A stretch of 64,000 nt of DNA from Jutongia hominis (lineage in GTDB: Bacteria > Bacillota > Clostridia > Lachnospirales > Lachnospiraceae), in assembly GCF_014384965.1 (NCBI RefSeq), contig NZ_JACRSW010000014.1, positions 1 through 64,000 of the forward strand. The letters are read 5' to 3'. Made by a program: the position numbers and the translations under genes. Positions 18,155-27,975 of the stretch are shown in pieces (within the stretch, counting starts at the first letter, position 1; every line of letters begins with the position of its first letter). The notes below the pieces were generated by a model that searched no databases, was not told the DNA's origin, and saw only the letters and a program-made list of their open reading frames with translations.

Positions 18155-19432
18155 TTATTCGTTTACTTCATCAATTGCTTTACCGATATCATGTCTCATA
18201 TATTTATTTTCAAAGGAGATCCATTCGGTTGCTTTATACGCATTGGCACGAGCTTCTTTTAAGTTAGAGCCTTTTGCAGTAACACCAAGTACTCGTCCAC
18301 CGTTTGTTACAATACCTTCATCGGTTAATTTTGTTCCTGCGTGGAATACATAATATCCGTCTTTTCCTTCAAAGTTTTCTAAGCCTGTGATCAGCTTGCC
18401 TTTTTCATAGCTCTTTGGATAACCGTCAGAGGCTAAGACTACACATACTGCTGCATTGTTTTCAAATTGCAAATCAATCTGATCTAATCTGCCATCAATG
18501 CAGGCTTCCATAACATCAATGATATCATTTTTCATACGTGGTAGAACAACCTGTGCTTCAGGATCACCAAAACGGGCATTGTATTCTAATACCTTAGGAC
18601 CATCTTTAGTAAGCATTAATCCGACAAATAAGATACCGACAAAATCTCTGCCTTCTGCTTTCATCGCATCCATTGTCGGCTGATAGATCTTTTCTTCACA
18701 GAATTTCTGAATATCTTCTGTATAGAAAGGACTTGGTGAAAAGGTGCCCATACCACCTGTGTTCAAACCTTTATCGCCGTCTTCGGCTCTCTTATGGTCC
18801 TGTGCACTTGTCATTGGCTTAATATGGGTACCATCGCAATAACATAATACAGATACTTCACGTCCTGTCATGAAATCTTCGATCACGACCGTATCACCGG
18901 CTGTACCAAACTGCTTATCAAGCATCAGGCTGGCAATCCCGGCTTCTGCTTCTTCTGCTGTATTACAGATCAAAACACCCTTTCCAAGAGCAAGACCATC
19001 TGCTTTTAAGACAACCGGATAGGTTACATTTTCCAAATAAAGCAATGCTTCTTCCGGTGAATGAAAAGTCTCATAATGACAGGTTGGAATACCGTATTTT
19101 TTCATAAGATCTTTTGAAAAGCTTTTTGAACCTTCGATGATCGCTGCATTTTTGCGTGGTCCAAAGACACGGAGTCCTCTTTCTTCAAAAACATCAACGA
19201 TACCGCCAACTAACGGATCATCCATACCGATGATCGTAAGGTCGATCGCATGTTCCTGTGCAAAATCAGCTAATTTGTCAAATTCCATTGCTGCAATATT
19301 GACACACTCTGCATACTGGCTGATACCGCCATTTCCCGGAGCACAATAGATCTTATCTACGCGCTTGCTCTGTGCAACACTCCATGCGATCGCATGTTCA
19401 CGTCCACCACTTCCTACAATTAAAACCTTCAT
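18155..19432 (-). CDS. purD: Phosphoribosylamine-glycine ligase
   Basis: A 425-residue ATP-grasp ligase for step 2 of purine synthesis (phosphoribosylamine plus glycine gives GAR). The start at 19432 gives MKVLIVGSGGREHAIAWSVAQS and has AGGAG eight bases upstream; the longer frame to 19486 adds 18 residues. Motifs include GTAGDTVVIEDFMTGREVSVLC, HKRAEDGDKGLNTGGMGTFSP and EYNARFGDPEAQVVLPR. It is 74 bases after purN. Confidence 0.95.
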   Translation of the reverse strand: MKVLIVGSGGREHAIAWSVAQSKRVDKIYCAPGNGGISQYAECVNIAAMEFDKLADFAQEHAIDLTIIGMDDPLVGGIVDVFEERGLRVFGPRKNAAIIEGSKSFSKDLMKKYGIPTCHYETFHSPEEALLYLENVTYPVVLKADGLALGKGVLICNTAEEAEAGIASLMLDKQFGTAGDTVVIEDFMTGREVSVLCYCDGTHIKPMTSAQDHKRAEDGDKGLNTGGMGTFSPSPFYTEDIQKFCEEKIYQPTMDAMKAEGRDFVGILFVGLMLTKDGPKVLEYNARFGDPEAQVVLPRMKNDIIDVMEACIDGRLDQIDLQFENNAAVCVVLASDGYPKSYEKGKLITGLENFEGKDGYYVFHAGTKLTDEGIVTNGGRVLGVTAKGSNLKEARANAYKATEWISFENKYMRHDIGKAIDEVNE

Positions 19433-19506
19433 TAAAAATACTCCTCTCTGTATGAATCTCCCTGATAACGGCACAACAAAAATCAATATGTTAATGATTC
19501 ATTGTG

Positions 19507-20133
19507 CTAGTCTGCTATATGGGCGATGCCATTTACAATCGTTACTTTCTTTTGTCCGATCAGGTCGATCGCTTCGGGAAGAATGTGCCATTCAGCTTCT
19601 TCCATTACTCTTCTTTGAAGAGTCTCCGGTGTATCACCTTCACAGACTTTTACGGCCTTCTGTAAAAGAATTGGTCCGTGGTCAGCTACTTCATCCACAA
19701 AATGTACTGTAGCTCCCGTTACTTTATTTCCTGTTGCCAATACACTTTCGTGTACTTTTAATCCATAATATCCCATACCGCAATGTGCCGGTATCAAAGA
19801 TGGATGGATATTAATGATCTTGTTTCGATAATGCTGTACTAATATCTCAGGAATAATAACCAGATAGCCGGCTAATACGATCAGATCGATCTCATGCTCG
19901 TCAAAAATACGAACCATTTCTTTGCCAAATGTTTCCCTGTCAGCATAATCTTTTGGACATATGCATGCAGTCTCAATCCCTGCTTTTGCCGCACGTTCTA
20001 AAGCATAAGCCTCTTTTTTGTTACTGACAACAAGTTCAATCTTTGTATCACGGATCGTTCCGTTAGCAACTGCATCGATGATCGCTTGTAAATTTGTACC
20101 GCCTCCGGATACACAAATTGCGATTTTTTGCAT
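19507..20133 (-). CDS. purN: Phosphoribosylglycinamide formyltransferase
   Basis: The 208-residue protein transfers a formyl group from 10-formyl-THF to GAR (purine step 3). Seen are the N-terminal CVSGGGTNLQAIIDA, the catalytic region NIHPSLIPAHCGMGYYGLKVHESVL and GATVHFVDEVADHGPIL. IHPSLIPAHCGMGYYG replaces the commoner IHPSLLPAFKGxxA, a known variant among clostridia. The start at 20133 is supported by GAGG seven bases upstream. Confidence 0.93.
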   Translation of the reverse strand: MQKIAICVSGGGTNLQAIIDAVANGTIRDTKIELVVSNKKEAYALERAAKAGIETACICPKDYADRETFGKEMVRIFDEHEIDLIVLAGYLVIIPEILVQHYRNKIINIHPSLIPAHCGMGYYGLKVHESVLATGNKVTGATVHFVDEVADHGPILLQKAVKVCEGDTPETLQRRVMEEAEWHILPEAIDLIGQKKVTIVNGIAHIAD

Positions 20134-20197
20134 GATACTTCCTCGTTTCTGCACATTTTTCTGTTATCCGGCAAACCATGTGCGGGTAATATACCGG

Positions 20198-20223
20198 AGT
20201 CTTTTATCAGTCAATAAAAGACT
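20198..20223. other. Hairpin between purM and purN
   Basis: A perfect 10-bp stem (AGTCTTTTAT / ATAAAAGACT) with a six-base loop lies in the 136-base gap between purM and purN. It has no U tract, so it is more likely an mRNA stabilising or processing element than a terminator. Confidence 0.45.
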
Positions 20224-20269
20224 TCATAATTTATACAGGTAATATAACTGTCTCCCTGCTTTCTGTATA

Positions 20270-21298
20270 CTAAACTAAAGTAATACCTTTTTCACCTTCT
20301 GTGATCTCACCGATGATAAATCCTTTCTGACCGGATGCATTGACTAATTCTACAGTCTTATCTGCATCTTTGGCATCTACGGCAAGGATCATACCCACAC
20401 CCATATTATATGTATTGTACATCATTTCTTTTGCGATATCTCCATCTTTTGCAAGCATATCAAAGATTGGAGGAATCTCATAACTGTCTGCTTTGATCTG
20501 TGCATGAACACCATCATGAAGCATACGTGGAATGTTCTCATAAAATCCACCACCGGTAATATGGCTGCATCCCTTGATCGTTATGCCGCCCTCTTTAACA
20601 CTGCGAAGTGCTTTGACATAAATGATCGTCGGTGCAAGCAAGGTCTCTCCTAATGTCTTTCCACCAAGAGATTCAAATGTTTTATTCAGATTTGTCTTTT
20701 CAATATCAAATACTTTGCGGACTAACGAAAAACCGTTACTGTGAATGCCCGAAGAAGCAATTCCGACCAATACGTCTCCTTTGGCAATTGTCTTTCCTGT
20801 GATCATATCTTTACGATCTACAACACCTACTGCAAATCCGGCAAGATCATATTCATCAACAGGATAAAAGCCCGGCATTTCTGCTGTTTCTCCACCGATC
20901 AATGCAGCATTTGACTGTTTACATCCTTCGGCAACACCGCTGACGATCTGTGCGATCTTTTCCGGTTCATTCTTACCGCATGCAATATAATCAAGGAAGA
21001 ACAAAGGTTCTCCACCCGCACATGCAATATCATTTACACACATCGCAACACAGTCGATACCTACCGTATCGTGTTTGTCCAGTTCAAAAGCAAGTTTTAA
21101 CTTTGTTCCCACACCATCTGTACCGGAAACTAGCGTTGGCTGTTCCATATTCTTAAATGCTTCCATGGAAAATGCACCGGAAAAACCACCGATATCTGTT
21201 AAAACTTCTTTGCGCATTGTACTGGCAATATGCTTTTTCATTAATTCTACCGATCTGTATCCTGCCTCAATATCAACGCCTGCCTTCTTGTAATCCAT
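20270..21298 (-). CDS. purM: Phosphoribosylformylglycinamidine cyclo-ligase (AIR synthetase)
   Basis: A 342-residue enzyme of purine step 5 (FGAM to AIR, ATP-dependent). It shows [53 protein letters not shown] and [16 protein letters not shown]. The start at 21298 is preferred because GGAGG lies five bases before it. It is the first gene of a purM-purN-purD-glyA run. A sigma-A promoter (21423-21451) lies within the 3 prime end of comEC. Confidence 0.95.
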   Translation of the reverse strand: MDYKKAGVDIEAGYRSVELMKKHIASTMRKEVLTDIGGFSGAFSMEAFKNMEQPTLVSGTDGVGTKLKLAFELDKHDTVGIDCVAMCVNDIACAGGEPLFFLDYIACGKNEPEKIAQIVSGVAEGCKQSNAALIGGETAEMPGFYPVDEYDLAGFAVGVVDRKDMITGKTIAKGDVLVGIASSGIHSNGFSLVRKVFDIEKTNLNKTFESLGGKTLGETLLAPTIIYVKALRSVKEGGITIKGCSHITGGGFYENIPRMLHDGVHAQIKADSYEIPPIFDMLAKDGDIAKEMMYNTYNMGVGMILAVDAKDADKTVELVNASGQKGFIIGEITEGEKGITLV

Positions 21299-21422
21299 CA
21301 TTGCCTCCATTCTGCCGGTAACGGCAAATATCTTTCTTTCATACTTATCTTGTCTTTGTAATCTTTTTTCTTTTTACACGATTTATCAGCAAAATCGCAC
21401 AAAAATACTCAAAATCCTTTTT

Positions 21423-21451
21423 ATTGTATCACAAAGCATAACGTTTGTCAT
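21423..21451 (-). promoter_or_regulatory. Promoter of purM
   Basis: ATGACA (21446-21451), a 17-base spacer and TACAAT (21423-21428) form a good sigma-A promoter. The -35 overlaps the comEC stop region. No purine riboswitch or PurR box was recognised in the 125-base leader. Confidence 0.65.
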
Positions 21452-23889
21452 GTATATTTGCAAAATGTTTCGATCTTTAAGGAATCGTCTTTTTTTCGGT
21501 TTAACAGACTTTTTGGTTCTTCCTTGATACTGATCGCGCCGGATGCAGGTGTTGTATAGATATGAGAATCTATCTTTTTAAGTCTTTCTAGCAACTCGGC
21601 ATGTGGATGACCATACCGGTTCTGATAACCGCAGGATATCAGAGAGACTTTCGGTAAGACTTTTTGTAAAAAGACCTCACTTCCTGCATTCTTAGAACCA
21701 TGGTGTGGTACTTGCAGGAAATCATATCTTGCAGGAAGCGACGGATTCTTTTGTAATTCTTCTAATACCGCTTCTTCGCCATTCTTTTCTAAATCTCCCG
21801 TCAAAAGAATGGAATACTTCTTCCATTGTAAGGATAATGTCGTAGAATATGCATTTGCAGAATCCGCACAAAAGTTTTTTTCGGGATGTACACAATACAA
21901 AGAAAGATCACCGATCGTTAATTGCTCTTTCTTATGAAGATATTGCAACGTAATACCGGCTTTCTTTGCTTCTGCTACGATCTTCTTATAATTGGAATCC
22001 TGCAAAGACTGTTCCGGCTGTGGCAGCAGATACGTTGTAATCGTAAGCTGCCCTTTTTGCATCATTTCGATTAATTCCAACTGACCGGATATATGATCTG
22101 TGTCAGCATGTGTCATGATCATGGCATCAATACAGGTAATACCGTAATATTTCAGACATGGCAGCAGTCGGTATTTTCCAACCTCAGTCACATCACTGCT
22201 TCCACCATCCACTAAAATTGTCTTCTTTGCTGTCTGTATCAGAATACCATTTCCCTGTCCTACATCTAGCATTGTGCAGGAAAAAGCAGCCTTTTTGCGA
22301 TAGCTAAAAAGCAGGATCATCAAAAACATACATACCATAACAAATATATTTCTCTTCCAAAAAGGAAAGTGTTCCTGCTCATAAAGGATTTTTCTGATTA
22401 AAAAAATCATAAAAAATAATATAACATAATAGAAAACTATTGTTTCAAGTGGTGGCTGTCCCGGTGTTAGAAGAGAAAACGGAAGCTTTCTTGTGACGCG
22501 GCATAACGTATCATAACCTGCCAGAATGCAATGTATCAAAGAAAATATCCCTTTTGTAAAAGGGAATGACAATATTCCTGCCAGACCACCCAGTGCAGAT
22601 AAAATAACGAGAAAGGATACTGCAGGAAGAACCAGAAGATTGATCAAAATGCTGTAGGTTGGCAGTTCATAAAAGAACCATAAGAGTAAGGGGGTTGTCA
22701 TCATGGAAATACTAATACTCGCAAGCAGCAAAGATCCAAACATATGCAGACATTTCTTTTTCAAATGTGCAAAGAAAGCTTCTTTACAACATAAAAACCG
22801 TGGTATTTTTTTGGAAACTGCCCCAAAGTGCCGCTCCTCTTTTATTTTCCAACTGCTTTCCTGCTCCCGTTCTTTTCGTAATCGTTTTCGATAATAATGA
22901 TCCTGCTCGTGATGGGAACCAAGAACAATCCCTTTACAGACAGGAATTATTAGGACGACTCCAAGCACGGCTCCGTAGGATAGCAAAAAACCGACCGAAA
23001 AAACGGCATATGGTTTCTGAATCAATATAATCATTGCACTCAATGCCAATGCCGTAATCGTATCATAGCTTCGACCAATCTCCTTTGCCAAAAGAAACAT
23101 GCACATCATAATGATCGCTCTGCTTGTCGAAACAGAAAAACCGGTCATGATACCATATAAGAATAAAAAGAATACAATCAGGCAAAACGGAATCGGACGT
23201 GGCAGACAAAGTTTTTGGAAAAGCCGGTATAAAGCCATAGATAAGATAGAAATATGTAGTCCGCTGATTGCAAGAATATGTCCGATTCCGTTTTGTTGAT
23301 AGAGTTCTTTGATCTCACTATCCAGAGCGGATCGGTCTCCAAGTAACATAGCGGTCACCACCCCTGAATCTTTTGGATTCAGATACTTCCGATAGATCTT
23401 TTTCATATGTTGTTTGAAAGAAAATAATGTTACTTTTAATGAATTTTTTGTATTGCTGATACAAAAACTATTTTGCTCTTCTATTTTATAAAAAATATTC
23501 TGCTCTCTATAATACGACCGTTCATCAAATTGTCCGGGATTTTGTGCCGGAAGCAGCTTTTTTAATTTTCCTTGTATCCGGATCTGATTCCCATGATTAT
23601 AGGAAGACGATGTTAATGTATTAGATGTCATAATTACATGACCGATAGAACAGATGCCCTGATCCAGCTGAGACGGCAGTTGGATAGAAACATCCTTTAG
23701 ATAAATAAAAACGGAGTTCTTCTTTTGCTCAATCTGTTCGATTGTTCCTATTGCATTACAAAAAGCTTCTCTGTCAAAAAGTGCATCCAGACAATATTGT
23801 TCTTTTTGAACCTGCTTATTAAAAAAAGTGATACGAATCAGAAAACATAGAAACAAAAGACCGACTCCCCATACCATTGGTCTTTTCAA
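21448..23889 (-). CDS. comEC: ComEC/Rec2 DNA-uptake channel with MBL domain
   Basis: A 813-residue membrane protein that carries incoming single-stranded DNA across the membrane during transformation. An N-terminal soluble DUF4131/OB-like part (about 30-150) is followed by the Competence membrane domain (about 180-520, with GIGHILAISGLHISILSMALYR). A C-terminal metallo-beta-lactamase domain has HADTDH at 594-599, LTGD and VPHHGSKN. The start is TTG at 23889, with GGAGG about four bases upstream. It is the last gene of the comEA operon. All domains look intact. Confidence 0.95.
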   Translation of the reverse strand: MKRPMVWGVGLLFLCFLIRITFFNKQVQKEQYCLDALFDREAFCNAIGTIEQIEQKKNSVFIYLKDVSIQLPSQLDQGICSIGHVIMTSNTLTSSSYNHGNQIRIQGKLKKLLPAQNPGQFDERSYYREQNIFYKIEEQNSFCISNTKNSLKVTLFSFKQHMKKIYRKYLNPKDSGVVTAMLLGDRSALDSEIKELYQQNGIGHILAISGLHISILSMALYRLFQKLCLPRPIPFCLIVFFLFLYGIMTGFSVSTSRAIIMMCMFLLAKEIGRSYDTITALALSAMIILIQKPYAVFSVGFLLSYGAVLGVVLIIPVCKGIVLGSHHEQDHYYRKRLRKEREQESSWKIKEERHFGAVSKKIPRFLCCKEAFFAHLKKKCLHMFGSLLLASISISMMTTPLLLWFFYELPTYSILINLLVLPAVSFLVILSALGGLAGILSFPFTKGIFSLIHCILAGYDTLCRVTRKLPFSLLTPGQPPLETIVFYYVILFFMIFLIRKILYEQEHFPFWKRNIFVMVCMFLMILLFSYRKKAAFSCTMLDVGQGNGILIQTAKKTILVDGGSSDVTEVGKYRLLPCLKYYGITCIDAMIMTHADTDHISGQLELIEMMQKGQLTITTYLLPQPEQSLQDSNYKKIVAEAKKAGITLQYLHKKEQLTIGDLSLYCVHPEKNFCADSANAYSTTLSLQWKKYSILLTGDLEKNGEEAVLEELQKNPSLPARYDFLQVPHHGSKNAGSEVFLQKVLPKVSLISCGYQNRYGHPHAELLERLKKIDSHIYTTPASGAISIKEEPKSLLNRKKDDSLKIETFCKYT

Positions 23890-23932
23890 ATAACCTCCTT
23901 TCTTTTTAACGTCTTAAATAGACCTTACAGGA

Positions 23933-24898
23933 TCATTTTAAGACCAGATCAAGATTGCGTTCAAATGGTTCTCCGAAATTGATCGAATCGTTATAAAGAA
24001 GAACCTGTTCTCCATCAATACTAAATTGTACTTTATTGATATTAGATAATTCTACTAATGTGTTTACGACAGAGTAAATCGTTACTTCATCCGATATATT
24101 ATCTCTTTTATCAAGAAAATCCGATGATAGATCCAAATAGCAGGTATTATCTTTTACAGATATTTTGTTTACTTTTGTGCCGGAAGGTATCGTAGCCAGC
24201 ATACGTGTATTGCTGATTCCGCCAACAGAAGAAGGACCTTTGATCAACTGTTTCAGTGCAAGCTGCTCTAACGGGATCGAGGCGTCATATGTGATCTTAA
24301 CAGGTACTTCTACGAGCGATGTCCCCGAGGCACTTGCAAAATACATATTTAATGTAGTATTTTGAGTGTATTCCATATCTCCGGTATTATCAACAAAGGT
24401 ATCTGCTGTCATAAAACCGATCGTATTCATATTTGTGTCAGTCAGTGGCTGTCCGGCAACATAGAATTGTACGCTTTTTACATCCGGTACCTGACAAAGA
24501 GTCTTTACGATTGCGGCACGGCGAAGCACTTCCGAAGGACCGGTATAATTCGTATAAGAGGCTGTCCAGTATAAAGAAAGTTCTCCGGAATTCGTCAGAG
24601 TATAATCGTCTAATGTAATGCTGTCAGACAGTGCATTTTTTAACGACACTGTCTCCGGTTCTTTTCTCATCTTATGCAAAAGTTCGCGGATCATTTTATC
24701 GGTATCTTTACTTTTAATTGTATATTTTTCTCCCTCAATCTTTGTTTCATTCGAATCCAGACAATAAATGTAAGAACCGGTATAACTGCTTTTTTTCTTA
24801 TCTTTTTTGGTGCATCCATCAAGTACAGATAAGCATAACAGGCAGACAAATGCTGTCAGAATCAGATGTGTTTTATTTCTTTTCATAGACTGTAACAT
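23933..24898 (-). CDS. GerMN-domain lipoprotein
   Basis: The 321 residues have a lipoprotein signal (hydrophobic stretch ending LSVLDGC, lipidated cysteine near residue 29) and two GerMN-like segments at about 50-150 and 185-305 (NMYFASASGTSLVEVPVKITYD..; TKVNKISVKDNTCYLDLSSDFLD). GerMN domains occur in Bacillus GerM and in LpqB, the lipoprotein partner of the actinobacterial MtrAB two-component system. Here too it follows the sensor kinase gene by only 14 bases. It therefore probably acts outside the membrane as a modulator of that kinase or in wall or DNA-uptake machinery. GGAGG lies seven bases before the ATG. Confidence 0.88.
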   Translation of the reverse strand: MLQSMKRNKTHLILTAFVCLLCLSVLDGCTKKDKKKSSYTGSYIYCLDSNETKIEGEKYTIKSKDTDKMIRELLHKMRKEPETVSLKNALSDSITLDDYTLTNSGELSLYWTASYTNYTGPSEVLRRAAIVKTLCQVPDVKSVQFYVAGQPLTDTNMNTIGFMTADTFVDNTGDMEYTQNTTLNMYFASASGTSLVEVPVKITYDASIPLEQLALKQLIKGPSSVGGISNTRMLATIPSGTKVNKISVKDNTCYLDLSSDFLDKRDNISDEVTIYSVVNTLVELSNINKVQFSIDGEQVLLYNDSINFGEPFERNLDLVLK

Positions 24899-24912
24899 TT
24901 GTTTGCCTCCTA

Positions 24913-26355
24913 TCAGTTTTCTGCTGTGACATAATTTAACGGAATACGGATTGTAAAGGTAGTACCTTCTTTTTCTTTACTATAAACTTTAATTGAACCG
25001 CGATGCAGCAAAATAGCACGTCTGGTCAAAGCCAGTCCAAGTCCGGTACCACCGGTTTCTCTTGACCTCGCTTTATCAACTCTGTAAAAACGTTCAAAAA
25101 TTTTATCTTGTAATTCTTCCGGAATACCGACTCCGGAATCCTGAATACGGACATAGAAGAATTTGTGATCCGCATTTAATGTGACATGTACCCAGCCGCC
25201 ATCATAGTTATATTTGATGGCATTTTCAATCAGATTGTTTAATGCGATTGACATTTTAACTTCATCTACATCAGCTACTACCGGTCGATAACTCTCATAT
25301 ACCAATTCAATATTGCGCTTGGCTGCGATCGGACGGAGTCGTTTCAAAACACCATCCAGTAATTCATTGATACTGATATTTACAATCGTCATATCGGCAC
25401 TGTTTTTTTCTAACTTTGCCATAGAAAGCAGATCGTTGATGATATTTGTCATTCGTTCAATCTCGCTGGTAATATCTCCGAGAAATTCCCGATACAGTTC
25501 TTCCGGCATTCCCTCCTGGGAAAGCAAAGAATCCGAAAGTACTTTCATGGATGTTAATGGTGTCTTTAATTCGTGGGAAACGTTGGATGCAAATTCCTGT
25601 CTTGCATTATCCTGTTCCTGAATAAAACCGATCATACGATTAAAGGATTCCGAAACAGACTCCAATTCGGAATAAGAATGAATGTCCAACGCAACATCAA
25701 AATCACCTCTTGTCACTTCATCAATCGATTCGGTTACTTTTTGTAATGGCTTAGATAATAATGCGGAATACAAGAAACTAAAAAGTACGATACAAATTGC
25801 TAATGCCAGTATGATCAGGATCGCACGATAATTGACCGAGTCTTCCAATACTGCCAGGCTTTTTGTTGAGAAACTGATCAAAACAGCACCGGTTACTTTT
25901 TCGGTTGATGGATCTACAATCGCTGATGTCAACTGGATATAATCACCGATCGTATTTGTATATTTATCTTTTGAACCATTCATGCATTGGATTACTTCGG
26001 TAGAAATGGCAGTTTTTCCTGTTTCAACATTGTATGTATCTTTGATAATACGCAGATTCTGATCAATGATCATAACCCTTCCCTGATAAATATTGGCAAT
26101 CTCTTCGGATTCTCGATTAACTTCATCAGAGCTTTCACCGGACAAAAAACCGGAAGATAATACTAAGTTTGCAATAACAGTTGCATAGGACTGAATCTCA
26201 TCGGTTCTTTGTGTAATGATCTGTGAATTATATGCTTTAATAATAATATTTGAAAAGAGTATAACAGGAATAATGCCCGCTAAAAACATTGTGGTAAATA
26301 CTTGAATACGCATACTGCGCATCTTATTAAATATCGCTGTCCACTTCTCTTTCAA
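24913..26355 (-). CDS. HAMP sensor histidine kinase
   Basis: A 480-residue membrane kinase. TM1 spans about 19-40, an extracytoplasmic sensor 41-176 and TM2 177-199. HAMP spans 200-252. The HisKA domain has H261 (NVSHELKTPLTS), and the ATPase has an N box around N374-N378, DSGVGIP and GGTGLGLAL. It resembles WalK/MtrB-type kinases without a PAS domain. It lies 70 bases after its response regulator and 14 bases before the GerMN lipoprotein gene. The signal is unknown; wall state or DNA uptake competence are plausible from context. Confidence 0.93.
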   Translation of the reverse strand: MKEKWTAIFNKMRSMRIQVFTTMFLAGIIPVILFSNIIIKAYNSQIITQRTDEIQSYATVIANLVLSSGFLSGESSDEVNRESEEIANIYQGRVMIIDQNLRIIKDTYNVETGKTAISTEVIQCMNGSKDKYTNTIGDYIQLTSAIVDPSTEKVTGAVLISFSTKSLAVLEDSVNYRAILIILALAICIVLFSFLYSALLSKPLQKVTESIDEVTRGDFDVALDIHSYSELESVSESFNRMIGFIQEQDNARQEFASNVSHELKTPLTSMKVLSDSLLSQEGMPEELYREFLGDITSEIERMTNIINDLLSMAKLEKNSADMTIVNISINELLDGVLKRLRPIAAKRNIELVYESYRPVVADVDEVKMSIALNNLIENAIKYNYDGGWVHVTLNADHKFFYVRIQDSGVGIPEELQDKIFERFYRVDKARSRETGGTGLGLALTRRAILLHRGSIKVYSKEKEGTTFTIRIPLNYVTAEN

Positions 26356-26425
26356 AACAATTCCTCCGACATTTTGAGCCTCTATTTGATCGTATCATTT
26401 CTACATATGAAAAGATATCTGCCCT

Positions 26426-27115
26426 TTATTTTTGAAAATAATATCCAACACCCCATTTTGTGTGAATGAATTTGGGATCACTTGGTGTTGTCTCAATCTT
26501 TTCACGCAGTCGACGAATATGTACATCTACTGTGCGGACATCTCCGGGATAATCATAGCCCCATACGGTATTTAGAAGTTCTTCCCTGCTGTATACTTTG
26601 TTAGGATGCATCATTAAAAGTTCTAACAGATCAAATTCTTTTGCTGTCAGATTAACTTCTGTATTATTGATATAGCCACGGCGGCTGTCAATATTAATCC
26701 GCAGCTCTTCAAATGATAACTCATTTGTCTCCGGAGCTTTTGGTTTCTTTACTTCACTTCTGCGGATGATCGCTTTGATCCGGGCTTTTACTTCTAAGAT
26801 ATTAAATGGTTTCGTGATATAGTCGTCTGCACCGTAATCCAGCCCAAGGATCTTATCCATATCATCCCCTTTGGCTGTCAGCATGATAATCGGAACATCC
26901 GAAAACTCACGAATCTGCTGACACACTTCAAATCCTGTCATTTTTGGAAGCATCACGTCTAACAGAATTATATCATATTGGTTTTGTGATGCCAGATCAA
27001 ATGCTTCCTGACCATCATAGGCACAATCAACTTCCATTCCTTCCTGTTCCAGACTGAAACGGATTCCTTTCACGATCAGCTTTTCATCATCGACTACCAA
27101 TACTTTTCTTGCCAT
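26426..27115 (-). CDS. OmpR/PhoB-family response regulator
   Basis: The 229 residues have a receiver domain (VDDEK, phospho-acceptor D53 in ILLDVMLP, the conserved TAK and KPF) and a C-terminal winged helix (VNLTAKEFDLLELLMMHPNKVYSREELLNTVWGYDY...VDVHIRRLREKIE). The start at 27115 is chosen because a GGGGG-rich site lies eight bases upstream; the longer frame adds nine residues. It forms a pair with the kinase downstream. The direct repeats at the comEA promoter suit this family, which binds tandem 10-11-bp half sites. Confidence 0.93.
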   Translation of the reverse strand: MARKVLVVDDEKLIVKGIRFSLEQEGMEVDCAYDGQEAFDLASQNQYDIILLDVMLPKMTGFEVCQQIREFSDVPIIMLTAKGDDMDKILGLDYGADDYITKPFNILEVKARIKAIIRRSEVKKPKAPETNELSFEELRINIDSRRGYINNTEVNLTAKEFDLLELLMMHPNKVYSREELLNTVWGYDYPGDVRTVDVHIRRLREKIETTPSDPKFIHTKWGVGYYFQK

Positions 27116-27146
27116 TTCTCTTTCCCCCTGCTTATTTACCATCAGA

Positions 27147-27800
27147 TTATACTGTAATATTTTCTTTGATTTTATTATATACGCCTTCTTTAATACCTGA
27201 TATCTTCATAATATCTTCAACCTTTTGAAAAGCACCATTCTGCGTGCGGTAATCAAGGATCATCTTTGCTTTTGCCTCACCGATTCCCGGTAGCTGCATC
27301 AGTTCTTCTACGGATGCGATATTGATATTGACTTTTGAAGCACCCTGACTGTCTTGTCTGTTTTTTGAATCATTGACCATAGCAGGATCTTCTTTTGGAC
27401 TCTTTTGCTTTTTTGCCTGTTTCTTTGTCAAAACAACGATCTGTTCGCCATCCTGCAAAAATTGAGCCAGGTTAATACTTTCTGTCGACGCATTTTTACA
27501 AAAACCACCAACAGCCGTGATTGCATCATCTACTCTCTTATTGCCATAATAACGATATAAACCGGGATGCTTTACCGCTCCTGAGACATATACTGCATTT
27601 TCAGTAGTATGATCCTTTTTGTCTTTTTTAGGCGCAGGAGTCTCTTTTGGGGTAGTTGCCTGTTTCGTTGTAGCAGTATTTTCTACAAAAGACAACGTTT
27701 CTTTGTTTTTCTTTGGCGGCCCGAATAAAAAAAGTGCAATCGCAGCAACCAAAAAAAGAAAACAAAGCACCCAAATCATGCCTGTATTCTTGTTTTTCAC
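27147..27800 (-). CDS. comEA: ComEA competence DNA receptor
   Basis: A 217-residue membrane-anchored DNA-binding protein. A TM segment lies at about 8-26, then a charged linker. An SLBB-like beta-grasp region spans about 67-125 (AVYVSGAVKHPGLYRYYGNKRVDDAITAVGG). A C-terminal helix-hairpin-helix pair spans about 153-217 (INIASVEELMQLPGIGEAKAKMILDYR). It binds incoming dsDNA and passes it to ComEC. The start codon is GTG at 27800 with GGGAGG six bases upstream. It opens the operon that ends with comEC. Confidence 0.93.
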   Translation of the reverse strand: MKNKNTGMIWVLCFLFLVAAIALFLFGPPKKNKETLSFVENTATTKQATTPKETPAPKKDKKDHTTENAVYVSGAVKHPGLYRYYGNKRVDDAITAVGGFCKNASTESINLAQFLQDGEQIVVLTKKQAKKQKSPKEDPAMVNDSKNRQDSQGASKVNINIASVEELMQLPGIGEAKAKMILDYRTQNGAFQKVEDIMKISGIKEGVYNKIKENITV

Positions 27801-27865
27801 AAATAACCTCCCTTTCTTTTGAGTGTTTCAAAAGCAAGATTGGCTGTTTCGCAATATACAGTAAA

Positions 27866-27903
27866 CTCCGATTACTATTCTAACGAATTTTTTCTCCGAT
27901 TAC
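27866..27903 (-). promoter_or_regulatory. Direct repeats GTAATCGGAG flanking the comEA -10
   Basis: Two exact copies of the 10-mer GTAATCGGAG (27894-27903 and 27866-27875 on the minus strand) lie 28 bases apart. One overlaps the -35 and one lies at the start of transcription. The layout fits binding by a dimeric OmpR-family regulator, for which the operon-encoded regulator is the obvious candidate (inference). Confidence 0.55.
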
Positions 27904-27905
27904 AA
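27877..27905 (-). promoter_or_regulatory. Promoter of the comEA operon
   Basis: TTGTAA (27900-27905), a 17-base spacer and TAGAAT (27877-27882). The leader to the GTG is about 70 bases. Confidence 0.6.
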
Positions 27906-27975
27906 TAGATACAATGTACAAATAATCAGCAATTTTTTTAATGATTTTGCACTTAATATCTACTCTTTTGTTCTT

